Positions 16,309-22,678 of a DNA stretch of 53,126 nt are shown here, in pieces. The DNA comes from a virus. The notes beneath the pieces are model-generated. The model had not been told where the DNA came from. It worked only from the letters and a program-made list of their open reading frames with translations, and did no database searches. The stretch spans positions 1 through 53,126 of the IMG/VR virus record IMGVR_UViG_3300046542_000116. One strand, given 5' to 3'. Within the stretch, counting starts at the first letter, position 1, and each line of letters opens with the position of its first letter. Position numbers and translations under genes: made by a program.

Positions 16309-16547
16309 GCGTGCATCCTCGCGGCAGACTGGCAAAGGCGCGACACTCGCAATGCGCGGGCGGCATTGATGCAGTTGTGCAACTGGGTCGACTCTTCGTG
16401 CTCGATATCGCCAACGAAAAGCGCGTAGGAGACAAGTCCTGCGAGGTAATTCATTTCCGCCTCGCTGCCTACCACGTCGCCGGCTGGCATTGCGTGGATC
16501 CGTTTCAATCGTTCATCGAAAACCGCTCTCGCTGTTGAGTTGAACAT
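16305..16547 (-). CDS. Hypothetical protein, 80 aa
   Basis: A mostly helical small protein (MFNSTARAVFDERLKRIHAMPAGD start). Its stop overlaps the downstream start. No recognised motif, and no signal or membrane segment beyond a moderately hydrophobic stretch (MNYLAGLVSYALFVGD). Confidence 0.65.
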   Translation of the reverse strand: MFNSTARAVFDERLKRIHAMPAGDVVGSEAEMNYLAGLVSYALFVGDIEHEESTQLHNCINAARALRVSRLCQSAARMHA

Positions 16548-16592
16548 TTCAGTTTCCCTCGGTGACGTGGAAGAGACCGCTAATTGCGTGCT

Positions 16593-16787
16593 TTAAAGGC
16601 GGCTGTGATGGCGGATGGTGCGAGCCTGGCCGCTGCCTGGAATCCGCTGGCGCGCCTGGCGTGCAACTCGCTCGCTCGGGTAGGTGGCAGACCCGCCCAT
16701 CTTCCCGGTGACGAACAGCCCGCGAAGGCTGATCACGTTCATTTCAAAGTCCTCGCCCTGTAGGGCCATCCCTGTTTCATTGTTCAT
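16593..16787 (-). CDS. Hypothetical protein, 64 aa
   Basis: The start is set at the ATG at 16787 (MNNETGMALQGEDFEMNV), with a GGGG-rich ribosome site upstream. The C-terminus is very basic (RVARQARQRIPGSGQARTIRHH), suggesting nucleic-acid binding. Function unknown. Confidence 0.6.
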   Translation of the reverse strand: MNNETGMALQGEDFEMNVISLRGLFVTGKMGGSATYPSERVARQARQRIPGSGQARTIRHHSRL

Positions 16788-16887
16788 GTGCTTGCACCCC
16801 TGCTTGCGTTGGTAGTTAGTTTCCCGCTGCCGACTCATCGAATCGGCACTGGTGAATCCGGTCAGTAGTCAACTACAAGTTGACTAC

Positions 16888-17109
16888 TCATCCCGTTGAT
16901 TTCATTAGCTCAAGCACCGTAATTGCTGAGTTATAGCCTCGAGCCCACTCAGCAGGCTTGCCTCGCATTTCATCTTTCAGCCTAATGATTGCCTCATCGA
17001 TCACCAGGCTTCTTTCAGCTTCGTATTTTTTACGCCAGTTGATCGGCGCCTTTGTCGGCGTCGCGTGTCGCTTCTTGAAGCCCGCCATGAATTCTTCAGC
17101 TGTAGCCAT
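16888..17109 (-). CDS. First gene of the leftward operon, unknown, 73 aa
   Basis: Starts at the ATG at 17109 (MATAEEFMAGFKKRHATP) behind a good GAGGGGCGAAA site. It is a basic, helical small protein. It occupies the place where lambda-like phages put cI or N, but resembles neither: it has no HTH and no S24 peptidase. An arginine-rich N-like antiterminator role cannot be excluded but is not supported. A ~200-base structured leader precedes it. Confidence 0.68.
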   Translation of the reverse strand: MATAEEFMAGFKKRHATPTKAPINWRKKYEAERSLVIDEAIIRLKDEMRGKPAEWARGYNSAITVLELMKSTG

Positions 17110-17155
17110 TTTCGCCCCTCGAACGGTCAAGTTTTACTTGTCAGTTGATTTCCCA

Positions 17156-17270
17156 ATGCCACCTCATCGAAGTGGCATCAGTGAAATTCTCTCCGGCAAA
17201 CCTTGCGCGCCGATCTCTCGGTCACGGAAGCATGCCGTGTTGCGTACTGTTCCCAGGAACTCGTCCTGGG
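17156..17270 (-). promoter_or_regulatory. Structured leader of the leftward operon (three hairpins)
   Basis: Reading leftward from operator C, three hairpins are visible before the first ATG: CCCAGGA/TCCTGGG (17252-17258 with 17264-17270), CACGG/CCGTG (17223-17227 with 17235-17239) and ATGCCAC/GTGGCAT (17156-17162 with 17172-17178). None has a T-tract. The 382-bp gap 17110-17491 has no convincing gene. The leader could hold nut- or put-like antitermination elements, since no N protein is recognised. Confidence 0.5.
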
Positions 17271-17305
17271 TCTGTCTTCAGCCATGTTAAAGAGCGGTCG
17301 ACTCA

Positions 17306-17323
17306 AGTCTCTTGCAAGGGACT
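17306..17323. promoter_or_regulatory. 18-bp operator copy C, leftward control region
   Basis: AGTCTCT-TGCA-AGGGACT, an inverted repeat with one mismatch. It stands between the structured leftward leader and the cro promoter, where lambda-like phages place OL/OR. The centre forms TTGCAA, similar to a -35 element on either strand. It is the strongest candidate for control of the leftward operon. Confidence 0.75.
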
Positions 17324-17340
17324 GAATCGATGGATTGAAA

Positions 17341-17461
17341 GGTAACTCAAGGTTGCGGACCTGTAAAGTCCTCGCTGTGAAATAATTTTTAATTTGCCGG
17401 GGACTTTAAAGGGACTAGACTTGTCGTAATACCGTTGAAGACTCCGCAACCGTTAGTTACC
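17341..17461. repeat. 19-bp inverted repeat bracketing the cro operator region
   Basis: The left arm 17341-17359 (GGTAACTCAAGGTTGCGGA) matches the reverse complement of the right arm 17443-17461 at 17 of 19 positions. The 83 bp between contain an AT-rich stretch and two GGGACT half-sites 11 bp apart. The right arm covers the spacer of the predicted cro promoter. A binding pair for looping, a cruciform or a recombination site are all possible. Confidence 0.75.
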
Positions 17462-17463
17462 AT
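17400..17463 (+). promoter_or_regulatory. Predicted cro promoter with tandem GGGACT half-sites
   Basis: The -35-like TTGAAG (17435-17440) and -10-like TACCAT (17458-17463) are 17 bp apart. Transcription would start about 20 bases before the cro ATG. Upstream, GGGACT occurs at 17400-17405 and 17411-17416, one helical turn apart, as a degenerate copy (D) of the 18-bp operator. Confidence 0.55.
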
Positions 17464-17491
17464 AGCGTATCAGCCGGCGGGGGAGTAATTC

Positions 17492-17695
17492 ATGCAAGGT
17501 GTTCCGCTAAAGCAGTTGGTCGCAGATCTTGGCCCGGTGAAAGTCGGAAAGATGCTCGGAGTGAGCCACCAGGGAATAACGAAGGCGGTAGAGGCTGGGC
17601 GAGAAATCTTCGTCACCGTGCTACCGGACGGGAAGGCAGAGGGTAAGGAGCTGAGCGACTTCCCGATCGTAAAGAAGAAAGCAGCACCAGACTGA
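17492..17695 (+). CDS. cro: Cro-family repressor
   Basis: A 67-residue homologue of lambda Cro, recognisable along the full length: LKQLVADLGPVKVGKMLGVSHQGITKAVEAGR matches the lambda Cro helix 1, HTH and recognition helix layout, followed by beta strands (IFVTVLPDGKAEGKEL) and a basic tail (KKKAAPD). The ATG at 17492 has a GGGGGAG ribosome site. Cro normally dimerises on operators to shut down early transcription. Here it is the only clear lambda-type repressor in the genome, because the usual divergent cI gene is missing. The 18-bp palindromes are its most likely targets, by inference. Confidence 0.9.
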   Translation: MQGVPLKQLVADLGPVKVGKMLGVSHQGITKAVEAGREIFVTVLPDGKAEGKELSDFPIVKKKAAPD

Positions 17696-17719
17696 TAATC
17701 GTAAAACCAAGGGGTTGAT

Positions 17720-17923
17720 ATGGCATACGTACCAGATGAACTGATGCACGAAAAACAGATAAAAGTCCGACTCGTTGACAAAGAGTATGACGAGTGGAAA
17801 GAAATGGCTCACAAGGAAGGACAGCTGCACAGCGTTATGGCTAGAATTGCCATGCGGGCCATTCTCGAAGAGTACCGCAGGACCGGCGAGCTACCTGAGT
17901 TCATCGCCAAGCAGCGCGCATAA
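17720..17923 (+). CDS. Small ribbon-helix-helix-like protein, 67 aa
   Basis: The segment KQIKVRLVDKEYDEWKEMAHKEGQLHSVMARIAMRAILEEY has the strand-helix-helix rhythm of Arc/CopG or MobC-like proteins. It lies 24 bp after cro in the same transcript, where lambda places cII. It shows no CII similarity. It may be a DNA-binding partner in the lysis-lysogeny decision, but this is inference. Confidence 0.6.
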   Translation: MAYVPDELMHEKQIKVRLVDKEYDEWKEMAHKEGQLHSVMARIAMRAILEEYRRTGELPEFIAKQRA

Positions 17924-17942
17924 CATTCACTTAATTTTTGGG

Positions 17943-18104
17943 GTGACCGCTTTGACCAAGGATGAATTTGTAGAGTTTGCCGGCGACAACCTCGCCGTCG
18001 TTGTAGTAGCCGCTGCAGTCCATGGCTTTACCAGGCTTTGCCAGGTCGAGGCGGTTATGCCTTCGGTGCGTGCTTGCATGATCAGCAAGGGAGTCAATCC
18101 ATGA
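17943..18104 (+). CDS. Small hypothetical protein, 53 aa
   Basis: The frame opens at GTG 17943 (or TTG 17952, in the same frame) and reads LTKDEFVEFAGDNLAVVVVAAAVHGFTRL to the stop at 18104. The valine-rich stretch could be a membrane segment. The stop overlaps the next start (ATGA), which supports translation. The start codon is uncertain. Confidence 0.5.
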   Translation: MTALTKDEFVEFAGDNLAVVVVAAAVHGFTRLCQVEAVMPSVRACMISKGVNP

Positions 18105-18496
18105 CCAGGGAAGAATATTTCCAATGGACTGGCGCCGAACGCGCCGAAATAGAAGCGGCTGCAGCTTCCAGGAATATGACCGGCCAAGAGCTGGTCGAGC
18201 TCCTGATGGGCTGCAGCGTTCAGAAACTTGCAGAGATCGGCCGTCAGCCGGTGGGCGCCCCGCGCAATGCGGTCGTTTCCCAGGTCAGCGGGAATGTAAT
18301 TCAGGTCAACTTCAGCGCCAGAGCGGCAGCTTCCTGGAATGGCCGGAAGGCGTATCAAGCGCCATCAAAACGCCGTCATTTCGCCAATCGCGTCAGCCTC
18401 ATGCCCCTCCGAGTCCCTTCCACGGCACCAACTTCTAATTCTGCGCCGGTCCCTTCCACGTCACCTGATACTGTTATTCCATACAGTAGTTGTTAA
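18101..18496 (+). CDS. Hypothetical protein, 131 aa, with repetitive C-terminus
   Basis: The start at 18101 (MTREEYFQWTGAERAEIEAAAASRNM) has an ATGA overlap. The first ~80 residues look folded, with a helical N-terminus. The last ~30 are Pro/Ser/Thr-rich with a repeat (VPSTAP and VPSTSP) encoded by two degenerate copies of the 18-bp operator. The tail may therefore be read-through of a regulatory stretch rather than a selected domain. Function unknown. Confidence 0.6.
   Translation: MTREEYFQWTGAERAEIEAAAASRNMTGQELVELLMGCSVQKLAEIGRQPVGAPRNAVVSQVSGNVIQVNFSARAAASWNGRKAYQAPSKRRHFANRVSLMPLRVPSTAPTSNSAPVPSTSPDTVIPYSSC
18412..18465. repeat. Two degenerate operator-like repeats in a gene 3' end
   Basis: AGTCCCTTCCACGGCACC (18412-18429) and GGTCCCTTCCACGTCACC (18448-18465) are 16/18 identical to each other and start 36 bp apart. 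Their left halves match the operator consensus. The right halves end in (G/T)CACC, as in copy A at 5425. Confidence 0.55.
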
Positions 18497-18536
18497 CTTA
18501 CCAGACAGAACGTGCCCGCGCCACGTTTTGAACATC

Positions 18537-18564
18537 TTGGTTTCGTAGCGCGGGATCATATAGA
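18537..18564 (+). promoter_or_regulatory. Predicted promoter upstream of ninX
   Basis: TTGGTT (18537-18542) and TATAGA (18559-18564) are 16 bp apart, about 20 bp before the ninX start. This would let ninX and downstream genes be expressed apart from the cro transcript. Confidence 0.45.
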
Positions 18565-18582
18565 CACTACATAGGGGTTGCG

Positions 18583-18996
18583 ATGATGGCGCCAGAAAAT
18601 TGTCAGACAATCCGTCGAGCGGTTGACGTGCAGGTTTCGGGCCTTGCTGGGGCGGCTCTGGATTGGGCGGTCGCGAAGGTCGAAGGCGTGTTTGTTCATG
18701 TCGGCGATCCAGAGCTCGCCGATGACCTCCGTATCTTTTTCGTCAGGGACGGATGCATGCCAACCATTGTTAGATACCAGCCATCTACCGACTGGAGGCA
18801 GGGCGGCCCACTGATCCAGGCGCAGCAGATCGAGCTGGAGTGGGATGGCGTCGACGGCAAAGCCCTATGGTGGAAGGCCACGCACCAGGACATCGCTCAG
18901 TTTCAGATGGGTGAAACCCCGCTTATCGCCGCCTGCCGAGCCATTGTCGCCGCGCACCTGGGCGAGGTCGTGAGCGTGCCGGCCGAACTCATCTAA
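18583..18996 (+). CDS. ninX: NinX-like protein (DUF2591)
   Basis: A 137-residue protein. The family hallmarks are LAGAALDWAVAKVEG near residues 20-34 and a YQPSTDWRQGGPLI motif around 64-77. NinX proteins are common in lambdoid phages; their biochemical role is not established. Starting at the ATG at 18583 is consistent with the AGGGG site 6 bp upstream. It lies in the rightward early operon between cro and the replication genes. Confidence 0.88.
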   Translation: MMAPENCQTIRRAVDVQVSGLAGAALDWAVAKVEGVFVHVGDPELADDLRIFFVRDGCMPTIVRYQPSTDWRQGGPLIQAQQIELEWDGVDGKALWWKATHQDIAQFQMGETPLIAACRAIVAAHLGEVVSVPAELI

Positions 18997-19016
18997 ACCG
19001 AAATAAGCTAATCGTG

Positions 19017-19045
19017 TTGACGACTAGCCTATGCTGGTTTAGTGT
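19017..19045 (+). promoter_or_regulatory. Predicted promoter of the KorA/TrfB-like gene
   Basis: TTGACG (19017-19022) and TAGTGT (19040-19045) are 17 bp apart, 26 bp before the ATG at 19071. AGCTAA upstream and TTTAG on the -10 resemble halves of the KorA operator (GTTTAGCTAAAC), which would allow autoregulation. Confidence 0.5.
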
Positions 19046-19070
19046 GAAGGAATCCAGAGAGGGGTAAATC

Positions 19071-19283
19071 ATGGTCACCATGTCAAACGAACAATTCGAC
19101 ACGCTTGCGGTGCTGATCAACGCATCAGGCGGCGTGAGCGACCAAGGCGCGAAAATAGTCCTGGTTGATGGCAAGCCAGTCAAAGAGGCCGCCGAAGAGC
19201 TTGGATGCACGATCCAGACGATTTACAAGTCTGTGAAGCGCTTCAAGTCCGCCTTGGAATTGGCCAAGGCTGTCGCTCGGTAA
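19071..19283 (+). CDS. KorA/TrfB-like transcriptional repressor, 70 aa
   Basis: The whole protein matches the DNA-binding domain pattern of KorA (TrfB) of broad-host-range plasmids: an N-terminal helix (SNEQFDTLAVLINASGGVSD), KIVLVDGKPVKEAAEELGCTIQTIYKSVKRF as HTH, and a C-terminal helix. KorA represses plasmid replication, partition and transfer promoters. Here it lacks the C-terminal dimerisation strands of RK2 KorA. The start at 19071 follows GAGAGGGG. Its place before the replication genes and near parFG-like genes suggests control of replication or maintenance, by inference. Confidence 0.75.
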   Translation: MVTMSNEQFDTLAVLINASGGVSDQGAKIVLVDGKPVKEAAEELGCTIQTIYKSVKRFKSALELAKAVAR

Positions 19284-19321
19284 GCTGGATTTCCTATTCA
19301 AGGCGGTATACCGTGCAATCC

Positions 19322-19339
19322 AGTCTCTAACGAGGGACC
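19322..19339. promoter_or_regulatory. 18-bp operator copy E, before the replication genes
   Basis: AGTCTCT-AACG-AGGGACC. It lies between the KorA-like gene and the replication initiator, about 12 bp after a TATACC sequence. Binding here could block entry into the replication genes. Confidence 0.7.
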
Positions 19340-19348
19340 GGAGCACAC

Positions 19349-19379
19349 AAAAAAATGCCCCGGCGGGCTAGGTCGGGGC
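19349..19379 (-). terminator. Leftward-facing terminator before the replication gene
   Basis: GCCCCG/CGGGGC (19357-19362 with 19374-19379) form a stem. Seven A precede it on the plus strand, so a T-tract follows it on the minus strand. It would stop antisense transcription from the replication region, not the forward operon. No leftward gene uses it, so it may end an antisense RNA. Confidence 0.55.
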
Positions 19380-19487
19380 TGGATGTTTCTTTATACGCGA
19401 GGGAAGTATGACATACGCAATTGAGTGCGCAAGTGGCTGCGTGATTTATCGGCCGCTGAATTTTGTCGGATTTGTTCGGGGGGAATC

Positions 19488-20444
19488 ATGAATCTTGTGA
19501 CCCTATCCGAAATACTGGATCGCCCTATCGCCTTCCAGCGCCCATTCGTGAAGCTTGGCGTTGGGATCAAGGGTGCTCTGATGCTCTCTCAGGCCGTTTA
19601 CTGGTCAAAGCGCACACGCGATGCTGACGGGTGGTTTTACAAGACCCAGGAGGAGTGGGAAGAGGAAACCGGGCTGGTCAGAAGTGAGCAGGAAACAGCT
19701 CGAAAAAAGCTGATCAAGTCTGGTGTCATGCAAGAGGTGAAAAAGGGCGTTCCCTGCAAGCTTTACTACCGCGTCGACCTCGAAAAGATTCTCTCAATCT
19801 TGTCTGCGACTTTCTCGCAATCCAGTATGCAAGAAAGTCCCAAACTGGACAGTGAGAAAGTCCCGAACAAGCGAGAGAGAAAGTCTCCGGCTATTACAGA
19901 GACTACTGCAGAGACTACGCAGGAGACTACGCAGGAGACTAAAACAGAGACTACGGCAGATACTTTGCCAGAGGGTTCGGCTGCGCCAAACGCCTCGGGC
20001 CTGATGGTCGTTTCTAGCTCGTCTCAATCTCGGGTTGAAATCCCCTCCGACATGCCAGGCCCTAAAGACCCTGAATGCAAAACCTTCAAGGCCTGGGCCA
20101 ATTACGCCTTCGCCTACCGAAAGCGCTATCAGGCGTGGCCGGTGTGGAACGCCAAGGTCGCTGGCCAAGTCGGGCAACTGGTTAACCGCCTGGGCGCCGA
20201 CATCGCCCACCACGTTGCGGCCTACTACGTCTCGATCAACGATGCCCGCCTGATCAACGACTGCCACTCGCTGAACAACCTGCTGGCCAAGGCTGAGGCC
20301 TACCACACGCAATGGGCGACCAATCGCCAAATGAACGGCACCACTGCCCGCCAGCTGGAGCAGACCCAGGCCAACATCAACGCAGCGCACACAGCGGCCG
20401 AATCAATCAGGAGCAAAGAGGGGAAGCGAAATGCTTTCCTCTGA
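19488..20444 (+). CDS. Replication initiator (lambda O-like), with internal repeats
   Basis: A 318-residue protein. The start at 19488 (MNLVTLSEILDRPIAF) has a GGGGGGAATC ribosome site. Residues ~10-105 look like a winged-helix initiator domain (ALMLSQAVYWSKRTRDADGW, then an HTH with ETARKKLIKSG). Residues ~137-160 are a Thr/Glu/Gln repeat region encoded by tandem 12-bp repeats. Residues ~195-300 form a second helical domain (FKAWANYAFAYRKRYQAWPVWNAKVAGQ). As in lambda O, origin iterons inside the initiator gene are likely. It overlaps the P-like gene by 14 bp. Confidence 0.78.
   Translation: MNLVTLSEILDRPIAFQRPFVKLGVGIKGALMLSQAVYWSKRTRDADGWFYKTQEEWEEETGLVRSEQETARKKLIKSGVMQEVKKGVPCKLYYRVDLEKILSILSATFSQSSMQESPKLDSEKVPNKRERKSPAITETTAETTQETTQETKTETTADTLPEGSAAPNASGLMVVSSSSQSRVEIPSDMPGPKDPECKTFKAWANYAFAYRKRYQAWPVWNAKVAGQVGQLVNRLGADIAHHVAAYYVSINDARLINDCHSLNNLLAKAEAYHTQWATNRQMNGTTARQLEQTQANINAAHTAAESIRSKEGKRNAFL
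19833..19887. repeat. Three GAAAGTCCC/CTC repeats spaced 23 bp
   Basis: GAAAGTCCC at 19833-19841 and 19856-19864, and GAAAGTCTC at 19879-19887, are regularly spaced 23 bp apart, just before the 12-bp repeats. An inverted GACTTTCTC lies at 19809-19817. They contain the AGTCCC core of the operator family, so initiator or repressor binding is possible. Confidence 0.55.
19897..19968. repeat. Six tandem 12-bp repeats, candidate origin iterons
   Basis: Consecutive units: CAGAGACTACTG, CAGAGACTACGC, AGGAGACTACGC, AGGAGACTAAAA, CAGAGACTACGG, CAGATACTTTGC. They encode a Thr/Glu-rich stretch of the initiator. The position in the middle of an O-like gene, between DNA-binding and C-terminal domains, matches lambda ori. 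The origin function is inferred. Confidence 0.75.
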
Positions 20445-21282
20445 TGAGGTAGCCGAACTGTCCATGGCCTTGTGCGCGACAGCGGAGATCCTGGGGCAAG
20501 CCCTGAGCGCTTCAGCCGCTGAGCTGATGGCTGACGACCTGGCCGAGTATGAGCTTGACGATGTCGCGCGCGCTTTGCGTGCCTGCCGTCGCGAGCTGAC
20601 CGGCAAGCTGACACTCGCCGCCATCCTCCAGCGCATCCAGGCGGCAGACGGGCGCCCCGGCAAGGACGAGGCCTGGGGCATAGCCATGTCGCTCAGTGAC
20701 GAGTCCGACACCGTCGTGACCACTGACGAGATATCGCTCGCCTTGGTTGCAGCCAGGCCAATTCTCGACGCTGGCGACAAGATCGGCGCCCGCATGGCGT
20801 TCATCAGCGCTTACGAGCGAATCGTCCATGACGCACGCCGCGAGGCCAAGTCGGTCAAGTGGGAGCTGTCGCTAGGGTTCGACCCGAAACGCCGCGCCGT
20901 GGCCGTGGAGAAAGCCGTGAAGATGCAGCGCATCACCCAGGAGCGCGCTCAGCTGTACCTGGCCGACCTGTCGATAGCGCCGATCAAAGCTGACGGCCTG
21001 GCGCTCGCCGGGCTTATCAGCGGAAACGTCTACAGGCCGACCGAGAAAAATCGCGAGCGGTTCGATCAGCTGCGCGCCAACTTGAAGAAATTCAGGAAGG
21101 CCAGCGCCGAAGAGAAGCTGCAGATCAAGGTCGCGTCTGCAAACGACCTGGCCGACCGGCGCCGGGCGCTCATGGAGCAATCCGGCCTCGAGGTTGAAGT
21201 CGAAGTTGTGACCGAGATCGAAAGCGAGGATCAGCTGCTGGCGAGACTTAACGGAAAGCGCGAGAGGGGAGTGACGGCATGA
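20431..21282 (+). CDS. Second replication protein (P-like helicase-loader position)
   Basis: A 283-residue helical, soluble protein that overlaps the initiator gene by 14 bp, as lambda P follows O. The N-terminal ~70 residues (ADDLAEYELDDVARALRACRRELTGKLTLAAILQRI) are the kind of repeat seen in phage replication proteins that contact DnaB. The middle contains WELSLGFDPKRRAVAVEKAV. No ATPase motif is seen, so it is not a DnaC-like AAA+ loader or a helicase. The loader role is inferred from position. Confidence 0.65.
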   Translation: MLSSDEVAELSMALCATAEILGQALSASAAELMADDLAEYELDDVARALRACRRELTGKLTLAAILQRIQAADGRPGKDEAWGIAMSLSDESDTVVTTDEISLALVAARPILDAGDKIGARMAFISAYERIVHDARREAKSVKWELSLGFDPKRRAVAVEKAVKMQRITQERAQLYLADLSIAPIKADGLALAGLISGNVYRPTEKNRERFDQLRANLKKFRKASAEEKLQIKVASANDLADRRRALMEQSGLEVEVEVVTEIESEDQLLARLNGKRERGVTA

Positions 21283-21557
21283 GCACGGACAAGATGCGTG
21301 AAAGCTACGAACTGACCTACGCCATCTCCTGGCAGGGTGAAGACGAGGATTGCAAGGCATGGGAGCTGGCTTGGAATGCTTCCCGCGCCGCGCTGGTGAT
21401 TGAGCTGCCGCCTGTGCGGCCCGAGCCGACCTCAAGTGGTGACGAGCTCAAAGCCGATGGAGAGGCTGCGGCGTGGAATATCTGGGTCGGTGAAAAGCTT
21501 GCGAAAGCCGATTGCCGAGAAGCCATCGAGGCTCAAGGCCTGAAGGTGAAGCCATGA
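21279..21557 (+). CDS. Hypothetical phage protein, 92 aa
   Basis: Contains a YELTYAISWQGEDEDCKAWE start and a WELAWNASRAALVIELP segment that recurs in many uncharacterised phage early proteins. It overlaps both neighbours by four bases. No enzymatic motif. Confidence 0.72.
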   Translation: MSTDKMRESYELTYAISWQGEDEDCKAWELAWNASRAALVIELPPVRPEPTSSGDELKADGEAAAWNIWVGEKLAKADCREAIEAQGLKVKP

Positions 21558-21736
21558 TGCGTGCATCCCCCGTATCAATGCGCCGAGCCCTTGAGGCTGC
21601 TCGCACCTATGCCGAGCATGGAATTCTGTTCGTGCCGATGCCGGTGTTCAACGAGGCTGATCAGGCCGACCTGGTTCGGCAAGTGGATGAGCGTCTGGAG
21701 AAAATGGCGCAGGACGTCGAGGGGGCTCAGCCATGA
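21554..21736 (+). CDS. DUF1382 family protein, 60 aa
   Basis: MMRASPVSMRRALEAARTYAEHGILFVPMPVFNEAD fits the DUF1382 pattern (RASPVELR.ALE.A, then FVPIPV.N). The family is found in lambdoid phages between replication and nin genes; its function is unknown. The ATGA overlaps on both sides support the start at 21554. Confidence 0.8.
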   Translation: MMRASPVSMRRALEAARTYAEHGILFVPMPVFNEADQADLVRQVDERLEKMAQDVEGAQP

Positions 21737-21900
21737 CCCCTACCCAGCGCGCCACCGTGAACCAGCTCGTCGCTGACGGCTTCAAGGTCGTCGAGACCTG
21801 CCGCGACATCGTCCGGATGACCAAGGGCGCAGATGCTCGCCTTGTTCGTCAGGATGGCAGCCAGAAGCGGGCGAACCACGTCGAGCACAGGCGCGCCTAA
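21733..21900 (+). CDS. Small hypothetical protein, 55 aa
   Basis: The ATG at 21733 overlaps the DUF1382 stop (ATGA). The protein (MTPTQRATVNQLVADGFKVV, then a basic C-terminus QDGSQKRANHVEHRRA) is helical and then basic, and may bind nucleic acid. No family recognised. Confidence 0.65.
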   Translation: MTPTQRATVNQLVADGFKVVETCRDIVRMTKGADARLVRQDGSQKRANHVEHRRA

Positions 21901-22000
21901 TCCCGTGTGGATAAACAAGCGCGGGGATTGCTCGCAAAACGGGATAGAACCTGCCTGGCGCGATGTCAGGCAGGATCAACGGGATATAGGGGTGGAAGGG

Positions 22001-22672
22001 ATGAACGATCTGGATCAAGTGAATGTCGAGTTGCCGTATGACTTGGCAATGGGTGACGAGGCTGCGCGCCTTGAGTTTTATAAGTCGGCCCAGGCCATTC
22101 TGAAAAGTCGCCTGCAGGTCGGCGAGGATCACAAAAACCTCTGGTTTCGTACCCTTGGGGTCGAGACGGAGCGCGACCAGCTAAAAAATCAGGCGATTGA
22201 GCTGAGGGCCGCCCTAAGCCTGCCTGCCGAAGCTGATCATGATCAGTGCGTCGCCGCGATATATGGGCTTTTCCGGTCTATCGGCAAGACAGTGGTCCAG
22301 TCCGCCGGCCAGGATCTGGAAGTGCGTGAAATAATCGCTCAGCTCAAAGCCGAGGTCGAGCGCCTGCGGACTGCCGAAGGCGATGCGATGACCTACAAGG
22401 CCGGAATGGAGAACGTCGCTCAGCAGCGCGATCAGCTCAAGACCGAACTGGAAAAGGTCAAAGCTGACCGCAAGGCATGCTGGGAGGAATTCAAGGTCCA
22501 GGGTCGCCAGCTAGACCGGATCAAGGCCGAGAACGAGGCGCTACAAAAGCTTGCCGTAGAGCTTCGTGGCGCGGCCAAATGCTACAACCTTCACCACTGC
22601 AAGGCCGAGCAGCACGCGATCAGCGAGCCTTGCAAGGTGCTGGCTCGAATCGACGCCGCCATGACCAAGTGA
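22001..22672 (+). CDS. Hypothetical coiled-coil protein, 223 aa
   Basis: The start at 22001 (MNDLDQVNVELPYD) is chosen for its GGAAGGG ribosome site; the longer frame overlaps the upstream gene. Residues ~105-190 form a long coiled coil (VREIIAQLKAEVERLR onward), and several cysteines lie near the end. It is the last gene of this rightward operon and converges on the par module. The coiled-coil region resembles Ea22-type accessory proteins. Function unknown. Confidence 0.68.
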   Translation: MNDLDQVNVELPYDLAMGDEAARLEFYKSAQAILKSRLQVGEDHKNLWFRTLGVETERDQLKNQAIELRAALSLPAEADHDQCVAAIYGLFRSIGKTVVQSAGQDLEVREIIAQLKAEVERLRTAEGDAMTYKAGMENVAQQRDQLKTELEKVKADRKACWEEFKVQGRQLDRIKAENEALQKLAVELRGAAKCYNLHHCKAEQHAISEPCKVLARIDAAMTK

Positions 22673-22678
22673 GTACAA

